From Flammeovirga sp. SJP92 (GTDB taxonomy: Bacteria; Bacteroidota; Bacteroidia; Cytophagales; Flammeovirgaceae), in contig NZ_LQAQ01000100.1 in the NCBI RefSeq assembly GCF_001583495.1, positions 186,001 through 250,000 on the forward strand: 64,000 nt of DNA, read 5' to 3'. The notes beneath the pieces were generated by a model, which worked only from the letters and a program-made list of their open reading frames with translations, did not search any database and was not told the origin of the DNA. A program made the position numbers and the translations under genes. Positions 27,433-34,530 of the stretch are shown here, in pieces (the stretch's first letter is position 1; the number at the start of each line of letters is the position of its first letter).

Positions 27433-27490
27433 TCTCACAACTACTTACATTTTTCTTTCAAGAGATTCCTTTTTTCAACCCTGATATTTG
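27433..27490 (+). promoter_or_regulatory. Class II operator/promoter (site L, SMP-30-like gene)
   Basis: TTGACGATT precedes half-site 1 TCTCACAACT (27433). Half-site 2 TCTTTCAAGAG is at 27454 (+21) and the octamer GATATTTG at 27483-27490 (+29). Confidence 0.75.
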
Positions 27491-27567
27491 TAATGTAATC
27501 AAAAGGGAAATCAACTTCTTTTTGAAACATCATTTTGAAAAAAAATAAACTTTAAAAAAACAGAATT

Positions 27568-28626
27568 ATGAAAACAGTAGAACAATTCATGTCGAACGCC
27601 AAATTTAATATCGGTCTTTATAACGTAGAAGATATCATTCAAATACCAGGTACTAACTGGATCGTTGGTGGAGGCATTACTTGTTATGGTCCTAATTTTT
27701 GGGATAAAGTAATTACAACAGGTTTTTGGCATTTATTTGACGCTGAAAAAGAAACAGGATTTAGAGTAGATTCTTCAACTATTGAAATAGCACCTGAAGG
27801 AGATCGTTTCCCATTGGCTACACCTCCGGTATGGAATGCATTTAGTCCTCACGGATTTGATTTCTATAACCAAACCGAAACTACTATTGAAGTGTATGTG
27901 GCAAGTCATAAAAGTGCTACAGGTGAAAGTAGAGAAGCTGTTGAGGTGTTTAGAATTGACTATTCTAAAGAAATTCCAACTTTCACATGGATTGGAGGTA
28001 TTGAAGTAGCAGAAGATTTCTGGCCAGATGCAGTAGCCTTATTACCGGATGGTGGTGTAGTTGCAACATCGACAGGAAATCCATTAATGCCACAAGAAGA
28101 GTCCATCAAATTAGCGCTTTCAGGTGCACCGATTGGAAATACAAGAGTGTGGTATAAATCAACAGGTTGGCAAGAATTAGAGGGATCGGAAGGCATCTCC
28201 ACACCAAACGGAATTGTCATATCAAAAGATGGGCAACAAATATATGTGGCAGCATCAACAGGTTTTTCAGTTGTAAAAATAGACCGAAGTGTATCGCCTG
28301 TCAAAGTAACATCGATGGACTTAGGAGGTATTCCTGATAACCTTCGTTGGTCAGAAGATGGAAAATCAATTTTGGCAGGTATTCATGTCGTAGAGAATCC
28401 AATGGATTTTGCCAAAGAACAGGAAGTGGCTGCAGAATACGGAGGTAACCAAATGACAGCCTTTAAAGTAACACGTATCAATCCTGAAACACTTGAGTTG
28501 ACTGAGGTTATGCCTCCAGCCGTATATGGTGTTTTAGGAGCAGGAACAAGTGCAATAGAAGTAGGAAATCGTATATGGGTAGGAAGTACAAAATCCGACC
28601 GTGTAGGGATTTTCGATTTGAAATAA
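27568..28626 (+). CDS. SMP-30/lactonase-like beta-propeller protein
   Basis: The product has 352 residues and no signal peptide. Propeller-like repeats are visible: SPHGFDFYN, WPDAVALLPDGGVVATS, TPNGIVISKDGQQIYVAAS, IPDNLRWSEDGKSILAG, and a closing NRIWVGSTKSDRVGIFDL strand. The pattern TPNGIVIS followed later by PDNLRW matches the Asn/Asp metal ligands of SMP-30, gluconolactonase and paraoxonase-type propellers, which open lactones with a bound divalent cation. It lies between the two VOC copies with its own operator (site L), so a ring-opening or lactone step linked to the VOC reaction is plausible but unproven. Confidence 0.7.
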   Translation: MKTVEQFMSNAKFNIGLYNVEDIIQIPGTNWIVGGGITCYGPNFWDKVITTGFWHLFDAEKETGFRVDSSTIEIAPEGDRFPLATPPVWNAFSPHGFDFYNQTETTIEVYVASHKSATGESREAVEVFRIDYSKEIPTFTWIGGIEVAEDFWPDAVALLPDGGVVATSTGNPLMPQEESIKLALSGAPIGNTRVWYKSTGWQELEGSEGISTPNGIVISKDGQQIYVAASTGFSVVKIDRSVSPVKVTSMDLGGIPDNLRWSEDGKSILAGIHVVENPMDFAKEQEVAAEYGGNQMTAFKVTRINPETLELTEVMPPAVYGVLGAGTSAIEVGNRIWVGSTKSDRVGIFDLK

Positions 28627-28649
28627 TTAGATAGCAATTTTCATTTTTT

Positions 28650-28684
28650 AGAGGCTGTATCAATATGATATAGTCTCTTTTTTT
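28650..28684 (+). terminator. Terminator after SMP-30-like gene
   Basis: AGAGGCTGTATCA (28650-28662) pairs with TGATATAGTCTCT (28666-28678) with G-T pairs, followed by a long T run. Confidence 0.8.
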
Positions 28685-28685
28685 T

Positions 28686-28718
28686 GTAGGGATGTTGCAT
28701 TGCAACGTCCGCCGAACC
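28686..28718. repeat. REP-like palindrome, second copy
   Basis: GTAGGGATGTTGCATTGCAACG is the reverse complement of the end of the element at 23515-23700 (core GTTGCAATGCAAC). Confidence 0.6.
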
Positions 28719-28852
28719 ACTTTACAAACCATTCCCATAACATAAGCATTTGTCCATATAAATTAGAATAAGTTGGCTAAAAAAATGATCTATGATATAG
28801 TGTAATGTATTGATATTCAAATAATTGAATTGATTAAACCAACTTGAAGTTT

Positions 28853-28910
28853 TCTTACAACATCCTGCTTTTTTCATTCAAGAGATTCCTTTTTTAAACC
28901 CTGATATTTG
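28853..28910 (+). promoter_or_regulatory. Class II operator/promoter (site M, VOC gene 2)
   Basis: Half-site 1 TCTTACAACA is at 28853, half-site 2 TCATTCAAGAG at 28874 (+21), and the octamer GATATTTG at 28903-28910 (+29). Duplicate of site K. Confidence 0.75.
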
Positions 28911-29017
28911 TAATGTAAACAATGAGGGAAAGGCCGAAAAGGTTTTAAACTCAAAGCTTTACAAATAACAAGTTCAAAAATTTATCATTCGTCTGCAAAG
29001 ACACAAAAATTAAAATT

Positions 29018-30022
29018 ATGTCAGAAAAAAATTACAAACCCGTACCAGTTTTCTCAATTAATCATGCTTCAATGCGCGTTTCAAATCCTAAAAGAATGGT
29101 GGAGTGGTTACAAGGTATTTTTGGTTTCCCTATCGTAGCACGTCAAGGCGATAGCGTTGTATTCCGTGTAGGTGATGGACCTCAATATTTTTCAATTTTA
29201 GGCGAGCCAACAGATAAGCCAGGTTATACACACTTTGGATTTTCGGTAGAAGATTTTGATCCAAACGACTTTATCCAACGCTTAAAATCATTAGGTTATG
29301 AGCAGTCAAATTATCCAGATGCAGGTAAATTTACATTAAGAAATAGAGGTACAGATAAAGGAGGTGCTGTAGAAGGTACACCCGAATTATTTATCGGTGA
29401 TCCTGATGGAATTATTCTTCAAATTCAAGATGCAAAATATGCAGGTGGTAGCGGACTTTTAGGTGATGTAACTTATGCAATTCCAGAGGAAGCACCAACA
29501 AAAGGTTTAGTTGATACTATCGAATTGAATCACTGTACACTTGGTGTATCTAATGGAGCAGAGTCTTTAAAATTCTATCAAAGCATTTTTGATCTACCAG
29601 TAGATACTTACCAAGGTCCAACACCTGTTTTGAGAGTGGGTACAGGCAATGCTTCATTGGTATTGTACGAATTAAGCGGACCGGAAGCAAAAGGCGTTAA
29701 ACCTCGTATTGATCATACTTGTTTTGCTGTAAAAGATTTCGATGTAAACCGTATTGAGAAAGATCTTGGAGAGTTTGGAATGAATGTTTTAGGTCAGGCA
29801 TGGAGAGCGACAGGTCCATTGCAAACGTACTACACACAGCGTATGCCTGATCGTGGTGGCGATGCAAATGGTGACACAAAAGAATTGTACTTAACGGATT
29901 TCGATAATAATGTGATTCAGCTACAAGACATTCGTTATGCTGGTGGTTGTGGTGCATTAGGTGACGTTCGTGGAACTGGCGTCGATAAACCATTTGAACC
30001 TTGTGGTTGTGGTATGCACTAG
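29018..30022 (+). CDS. Two-domain VOC metalloenzyme 2 (recent duplicate)
   Basis: The product has 334 residues and differs from the copy at 26288 by only about eight residues, for example SEKN for SERN at the start, RMVEW for IMVEW, IILQIQ for LIVQIQ and GGSG for GGGG. All six His/Glu ligands and the CGCGMH tail are kept, so both copies should be active. DNA changes are mostly silent, consistent with a fairly recent duplication under selection or gene conversion. It ends at a terminator shared with the convergent AraC gene. Confidence 0.8.
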   Translation: MSEKNYKPVPVFSINHASMRVSNPKRMVEWLQGIFGFPIVARQGDSVVFRVGDGPQYFSILGEPTDKPGYTHFGFSVEDFDPNDFIQRLKSLGYEQSNYPDAGKFTLRNRGTDKGGAVEGTPELFIGDPDGIILQIQDAKYAGGSGLLGDVTYAIPEEAPTKGLVDTIELNHCTLGVSNGAESLKFYQSIFDLPVDTYQGPTPVLRVGTGNASLVLYELSGPEAKGVKPRIDHTCFAVKDFDVNRIEKDLGEFGMNVLGQAWRATGPLQTYYTQRMPDRGGDANGDTKELYLTDFDNNVIQLQDIRYAGGCGALGDVRGTGVDKPFEPCGCGMH

Positions 30023-30043
30023 GATATAAGTAATTCAAATTAT

Positions 30044-30082
30044 AAAACCCTCTTGATAATCATTTTCATTCAAGAGGGTTTT
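30044..30082. terminator. Bidirectional terminator between VOC gene 2 and AraC gene
   Basis: AAAACCCTCTTGA (30044-30056) pairs perfectly with TCAAGAGGGTTTT (30070-30082). Confidence 0.9.
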
Positions 30083-30103
30083 CTTTATGTAAAGTAGTGG
30101 TTA

Positions 30104-31093
30104 TTATAACTTTCCTTTATCCTTCTTTTCCTTCAATTCAGAGGGAGCATAGCCATAGTATTTTTTAAATACATTACTCATATGGGCATTATCACTGAAA
30201 TTCAAATCCATTGAAACCTCCGTCAAACTTTTATCCGTATAAATAATTTGTCGGTAGACTTCTTCTATCTTTTGTTGCTTATAAAATTGAAGAATAGGTT
30301 GATCAAAAATTGATTTGAAAATTCGATTCAACTTCGAAATACTCATACCAAACTCATCACTTAAATCTGATAAGTTAGGTTGTTCAGAAAAATTAGAAAG
30401 ATACTCATCCTTTAGTTGCATCATTGCTTTGAGGTCTTCAGGGTGAATGTTCTTTTTGACATTCGTACCCTCATGTTCCAATTTTTCTTGGATAATACCC
30501 ACAATATCTAATGCCTTACTGAAAAAGTAAATATCTCTTCTTTTGTCTTTATCGACGTTCGCGATAATGGTACGTACAAAGTTTTCGATTTCTACATCAA
30601 GCGGGAGGTAATGGAACCAAGGAGTGTTATTTTGAAAAAGAGCCTTGATTTTAGAGTTTGCATTTTCTCGTGTGAATTGATTGAAAAAGTCTACAGAAAA
30701 CCGGATAGTAACGTATTCATATTTTGCTCCATAAGGAAGCTCGATCTCAAATTGTTGAGAAGAGTTGTAGATAAATACGCCCAGATTATGAAATTTTTTG
30801 GTGTCCCCTTTACTGAAGAAAGATCCTGTAAAACCGATACGTATACTGATATAAGTTTTATCTTCATCAGGTTCATATTTTACGGTAATTGGTCTTTTAG
30901 AATTGAGTTCAAAAATACCTACATACATTTCTTCTAAGAAACAGAAAGAATGTCCTTTATAAGTACACCAACCTGTGTCGATATTAAGTTCCTCACCATC
31001 CCAAGTACCTTTTAAATCCTTGGCAAATTTCTCATAGCTTCCGTGAACTGTATGTTCACTTGTCTCAAACGTATACTTATCTTCCATTTCCAA
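30104..31093 (-). CDS. AraC-family transcriptional activator (candidate regulator, class II sites)
   Basis: The product has 329 residues and is paralogous to the AraC protein at 6406. The N-terminal domain is diverged but shares SYEKFAKDLKGTWDGEEL near the start. The C-terminal DNA-binding domain spans about 225-320: LSDEFGMSISKLNRIF for the first HTH, LTEVSMDLNFSDNAHMSNVF for the second, then YGYAPSE. The recognition helices differ from the first paralog in several positions, which fits two related but distinct target sets. It is transcribed leftward, divergent from the gene at 31299, with site N between them. Its position among class II sites makes it the likely activator of these; this is an inference. 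Confidence 0.85.
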   Translation of the reverse strand: MEMEDKYTFETSEHTVHGSYEKFAKDLKGTWDGEELNIDTGWCTYKGHSFCFLEEMYVGIFELNSKRPITVKYEPDEDKTYISIRIGFTGSFFSKGDTKKFHNLGVFIYNSSQQFEIELPYGAKYEYVTIRFSVDFFNQFTRENANSKIKALFQNNTPWFHYLPLDVEIENFVRTIIANVDKDKRRDIYFFSKALDIVGIIQEKLEHEGTNVKKNIHPEDLKAMMQLKDEYLSNFSEQPNLSDLSDEFGMSISKLNRIFKSIFDQPILQFYKQQKIEEVYRQIIYTDKSLTEVSMDLNFSDNAHMSNVFKKYYGYAPSELKEKKDKGKL

Positions 31094-31166
31094 AAATTTG
31101 TCCTTATTAAAGATACCAAAGAAAATGTATCCGTATGCATTTTTCTAGAAAATAAAGTTGACGATT

Positions 31167-31224
31167 TCACACAACTCTATAATTTTTTTCATCAAGAGAT
31201 TCCTTTCTGTAAATCAGATCTTTG
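31167..31224 (+). promoter_or_regulatory. Class II operator/promoter (site N, membrane protein gene)
   Basis: TTGACGATT precedes half-site 1 TCACACAACT (31167). Half-site 2 TTCATCAAGAG is at 31188 (+21) and the octamer GATCTTTG at 31217-31224 (+29). It lies between the divergent AraC gene and the gene at 31299, so it could also serve autoregulation. Confidence 0.7.
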
Positions 31225-31298
31225 TAGTGTATTCAAGAAATGAAAAGTACTTTTTGATACATCATTATTGAAATAACAAACAGAGAAATAAATTTATT

Positions 31299-31808
31299 AT
31301 GAAACTCAATATTCAAGGTGTCAATCGAAAATTTCATAGAATTAATGGAAAGCTTTATGAACTATTTGAAATTTTGGATGAACAGGGGAAAATACTTAGA
31401 ACCATTGATATTCCACTTAAAGTTGAATTCAGGATTAATGACCTTTTGGAAATTATTGTAGGTGCAAGTATTCTGGCGGTACCCACTGCATTCACGGAAG
31501 AAGTTTGGACTATGGGAGATGAATTACCGTGGCTAAATACATTCCTTTTAAGTGTAATATCCATCGTATTTATAGCCGGCTTTGTTTATTATTCCTCTTA
31601 CAAAATGCGACTTAAGCTATTCAAAAAAGAATTTGTAATTAGAATACTTTCTACCTTTATTTTATCTGTGATGATTGTAGGAATATTACTTACTGTAGTC
31701 AATAAATGTCCTTGGTTTTTAGATTTTAATTTAGCCTTAAAACGTACTTTAATTGGTGCTTTTCCGGCATCTCTGAGTGCAACTTTGACAGATCAGTTTG
31801 GGGAATAA
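31299..31808 (+). CDS. Small membrane protein, DUF2391/TIGR02587-like
   Basis: The product has 169 residues. A polar N-terminal stretch of about 48 residues precedes four probable membrane segments (around 50-68, 80-100, 110-132, 145-162), with TAFTEEVW after the first. The size and the phrase ILAVPTAFTEEVW remind me of DUF2391 integral membrane proteins, but the match is from memory and not strong. Site N puts it in the regulon. Its stop codon is immediately followed by a porin-gene relic. Confidence 0.5.
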   Translation: MKLNIQGVNRKFHRINGKLYELFEILDEQGKILRTIDIPLKVEFRINDLLEIIVGASILAVPTAFTEEVWTMGDELPWLNTFLLSVISIVFIAGFVYYSSYKMRLKLFKKEFVIRILSTFILSVMIVGILLTVVNKCPWFLDFNLALKRTLIGAFPASLSATLTDQFGE

Positions 31809-31847
31809 ATGTCAAGAGTGCAGTTTATGACCAAATTTGATTTTTAG
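31809..31847 (+). pseudogene. 3' relic of a DcaP-like porin gene
   Basis: Directly after the stop at 31806-31808 the frame reads M-SRVQFMTKFDF-stop. SRVQFMTKFDF matches the end of porin 2 (NRVQFMTKFDF-stop, just before 24984) at 10 of 11 residues, and the DNA agrees closely. This looks like the surviving tail of a third porin gene replaced by the class II module or the membrane-protein gene. Confidence 0.65.
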
Positions 31848-31869
31848 TAGCAATTGGTTTTAGACCAGA

Positions 31870-31927
31870 ATATACAAATGCTTGACATTTTTATGTAAAT
31901 GATTCATGAATGAAACCATGATCTTTG
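31870..31927 (+). promoter_or_regulatory. Class I-like operator/promoter (site O, small secreted protein)
   Basis: Half-site 1 ATATACAAAT is at 31870, half-site 2 TTATGTAAATG at 31891 (+21), and the octamer GATCTTTG at 31920-31927 (+29). By sequence it belongs with the left-hand sites although it lies beyond the second AraC gene. Confidence 0.65.
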
Positions 31928-31983
31928 TAACATGCTCATTGCATATCACAGTAATAAATTTTCAATCTAATTATCTCATAAAA

Positions 31984-32385
31984 ATGAAAAAGCTATTCTT
32001 CTCATTGCTAGTTTCTGTCAATATTTTCAATATCAATGCACAAGATATTCTTCCTTCAAAAGAAAAGACTTTAGTCAAGGAAATTTCTTTAGAAACAAGT
32101 CATCATCATATATCTAAATTGGTAAGAGATATTTGTTTTTCTAATTCAATTAATGGATTCGGCCATAATGATTGGAGAAGTATGGAATCAATAGATTTAC
32201 TGAAAAAAGATTTAATTGGGTTAGATCAATCAACAGTTTCTGATCAGAAGGAGAAAAAGGAGATAAAACTTCTCAATGAATTACAATTGGGTCAGTCATT
32301 AGATCAAATTCATTTAAACATTAGAGATTATTTTGGTTCTGAAGCGAGTGTGCTTCATCTTGAAACTAATCGATTTATAAAATAA
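31984..32385 (+). CDS. Small secreted protein of unknown function
   Basis: The product has 133 residues. The signal peptide (1-20, NINA-QDI) resembles those of serine hydrolases 3 and 4 (MKKL-F..LL). The mature part is charged, mostly helical-looking, with SHHHISKLVRDICFSNS and a single Cys. I recognise no family. The frame is open from 31906, but the operator (site O) and signal peptide fix the start at 31984. Regulation by site O suggests a role with the cluster; it could be a periplasmic binding or accessory factor. Confidence 0.65.
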   Translation: MKKLFFSLLVSVNIFNINAQDILPSKEKTLVKEISLETSHHHISKLVRDICFSNSINGFGHNDWRSMESIDLLKKDLIGLDQSTVSDQKEKKEIKLLNELQLGQSLDQIHLNIRDYFGSEASVLHLETNRFIK

Positions 32386-32458
32386 AAAACACAGTGTAAA
32401 GTAAGTTTTTAGCTATTTGTAGTTTTAGAAATCAGGAGATTTCTGATGATTTGTAGGA

Positions 32459-32720
32459 CACGAATGATGCTATCGCTTAACATTCGCACCAGTCAGCTTT
32501 CTAACATTTTAGTTTGGTAGTACGATTCCCGGCCTTGAAGGGAAAAGCGTTAAGAATTTCATGTATTGAGCCGTTAAAAATGATTTTCTTGTTTGAGCAA
32601 AGCGAGTTTAAAATCATTTAGGCGAGAGGAATGGAATTTAGCTTTTGACTTCTAAGCCTAGATTTTTTGCTTCGTTTTTCATCAATGGAAAAATGAAGAA
32701 GAAGGAAGCTTGAAGGAGAA
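32459..32720 (+). repeat. Dispersed non-coding repeat, copy R2
   Basis: It matches R1 (9009-9270) over its whole length, including the AAATGATTTT/AAAATCATTT hairpin and the TTTTTTGCTTCGTTTTT block. It closes the right end of the hydrolase cluster as R1 lies near the left end. The rest of this 470-bp gap holds no gene that I can see. Confidence 0.75.
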
Positions 32721-32799
32721 TCTTAGAAATCTTTTAGAAGGGTCGATTGAAAGTAGATGAAAACTTAGTTTACAGTGAAATGAGTTTTTGATAATAAAA

Positions 32800-32834
32800 A
32801 AAGAGGTTGATACCAGTGCGGTATCAACCTCTTT
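32800..32834 (-). terminator. Terminator after ferredoxin gene
   Basis: A perfect 15-bp stem (AAAGAGGTTGATACC / GGTATCAACCTCTTT, 5-nt loop) with a T run on the minus strand. Confidence 0.9.
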
Positions 32835-32854
32835 ACATTTCGTCAAATCCTTCA

Positions 32855-33088
32855 TTAAAACTCTTTGACTTTTATGATTTTTACAGGACAAGCCTCAGCT
32901 GCCTTGATGTTTTCATCTAATTCAATAGGACTCACCTTAGTAGTATAAAAGCCTTTTTTGTTGACTCCACCCACCAAAGTAGCTTTCCCATCTCTTTTTG
33001 ACATCACCCATCTGTCAGGAGCAAACTCCACACAGTAGTTACAGCCAATGCATTTATTTCGTTGATGCGTAATTGTAATTTTACTCAT
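32855..33088 (-). CDS. 4Fe-4S ferredoxin
   Basis: The product has 77 residues. One cluster motif is visible: CIGCNYC with a fourth Cys in EACPVKII near the C-terminus. Only one 4Fe-4S cluster is coded, the second motif having been lost. The protein donates single electrons in the cytoplasm. It lies 16 bp behind the U32 gene on the same strand, so it is probably its electron or Fe-S partner. Terminator follows at 32800. Confidence 0.85.
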   Translation of the reverse strand: MSKITITHQRNKCIGCNYCVEFAPDRWVMSKRDGKATLVGGVNKKGFYTTKVSPIELDENIKAAEACPVKIIKVKEF

Positions 33089-33104
33089 AATCGTTTTTGA
33101 CGAA

Positions 33105-34385
33105 TTAAGCTTCTACAGTTTCTGCATCCACTAATTTATACAATTTGTCTGAAGGACGGATTTGCGTATCCAATTTGATACTGAATGTATCGCCTTTTAC
33201 CGCCATCTCTTTCTTTCCTTCGTCGTTGACGTGAAGTTCTTCCACTACAGTTTCTACCACACCAGTAGTAGGGCCAGTAATTAATAAACGATCACCTACT
33301 TTTACTTTTTGAGTCTCCAATTGGAATTCCGCCACTTGAATATTTTTGAAATAACGACGACCGTTACCCAAGAATACTTTTCTAGTTTTGGCTTTAGAAC
33401 CGTGCTGATCTGTCCATTTACCCATTTCTTGACCAAGGTAGTAACCACCCCAGAATCCACGGTTGTAAACTTCAGTCATACGCTCTTTCCACTGCTCACC
33501 TTTCTCTTTTGTGTAAGTACCTTCGAAGTAGCTGTCAATAGCTTCTCTGTAGCATTGAGCAACAGTCTTCACGTATTCAGGACCTTTACCACGACCTTCA
33601 ATTTTCAATACTTTCACACCAGTATCCAATAATTGATCTAGGAAGTCGATAGTACATAAATCTTCCGGCGACATGATGTACTCATTGTCGATTTCTAATT
33701 CGTGACCGTCTTCGATGTCAATTACCTTATACTTTCTACGGCAGTTCTGCACACAAGCACCTCTGTTTGCAGATGAGTTTTGCGTATGCAATGATAAGTA
33801 ACACTTACCAGAAACTGCCATACACAATGCACCGTGAGCAAATACTTCCACTTCTACCAATTCACCTGAAGGACCCGTGATGTTCTCGTTTTTGATCGTA
33901 TCACAGATGGTCTTCATTTGAACCATAGAAAGTTCTCTTGAAAGTACCATTACGTCTGCAAATGTAGAGTAGAAGCGTACTGTCTCCGCATTTGTAATGT
34001 TTACTTGCGTTGAGATATGTACTTCAACACCGATTCTGAATGCATAAGCAATAACAGCTTGATCAGAAGCGATGATGGCAGTAATACCAGACTCCTTTAC
34101 ACGATCCACAACTCTACGCATAATTGATAAATCATGCTCATAGATAATTGTGTTAAGTGTTAAATAAGATCTTACGCCATTCTCATTACAGATGCGAGCC
34201 ACTTCCTCAAGATCATCAAGAGTGAAGTTCATAGAGGCACGAGCTCTCATATTGAGCTGTTCTACCCCAAAATATATAGAGTCGGCTCCACCTTGGATGG
34301 CAGCCATCATTGAGTCAAATCCGCCTGCAGGCGCCATTAATTCTACTGGACGTTTTGTTGCAGGTTTTTTAAATTTATGCTCCAC
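33105..34385 (-). CDS. U32-family protein, TrhP/YegQ-like (tRNA U34 hydroxylation)
   Basis: The product has 426 residues. U32 features are ELMAPAGGFDSMMAAIQGGADSIYFG at the N-terminus, STQVNITNAE, and the family's Cys set: HGALCMAVSGKCYLS and GACVQNCRRKY, four Cys suited to hold an Fe-S cluster. The C-terminal beta-barrel extension (about 345-420) matches the longer YegQ/TrhP type. In E. coli TrhP helps make 5-hydroxyuridine at the tRNA wobble base using prephenate. Although named peptidases, these are not proven proteases here. The downstream ferredoxin supports a redox role. Divergent from the HMA-AraC gene. Confidence 0.85.
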   Translation of the reverse strand: MEHKFKKPATKRPVELMAPAGGFDSMMAAIQGGADSIYFGVEQLNMRARASMNFTLDDLEEVARICNENGVRSYLTLNTIIYEHDLSIMRRVVDRVKESGITAIIASDQAVIAYAFRIGVEVHISTQVNITNAETVRFYSTFADVMVLSRELSMVQMKTICDTIKNENITGPSGELVEVEVFAHGALCMAVSGKCYLSLHTQNSSANRGACVQNCRRKYKVIDIEDGHELEIDNEYIMSPEDLCTIDFLDQLLDTGVKVLKIEGRGKGPEYVKTVAQCYREAIDSYFEGTYTKEKGEQWKERMTEVYNRGFWGGYYLGQEMGKWTDQHGSKAKTRKVFLGNGRRYFKNIQVAEFQLETQKVKVGDRLLITGPTTGVVETVVEELHVNDEGKKEMAVKGDTFSIKLDTQIRPSDKLYKLVDAETVEA

Positions 34386-34530
34386 TTTATGTTTATTTTA
34401 AAATTCGGTTTGCAAAAATACGACGAAAATCATCGTTAATCAATTTTTTTCGTAAAATAGCTTACCTTTAACCTATGATAATCAACGTAATAGTATGTAA
34501 AACTATTCGTAAATCAATAATTATTCACAA

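Larger units (their letters stand above)
28839..30022 (+). repeat. Duplicated segment, copy 2 (operator + leader + VOC gene)
   Basis: Same-orientation copy of 26109-27291. Confidence 0.9.

Noticed and set aside
23515-28718. CRISPR array or prophage attachment sites
   Set aside because: The palindromes are few, irregularly spaced and have no spacers between uniform repeats; no phage or cas genes are present.
33105-34385. Secreted collagenase-type peptidase
   Set aside because: U32 proteins carry the peptidase name, but this one has no signal peptide and has the Cys set and length of the tRNA-hydroxylation type.
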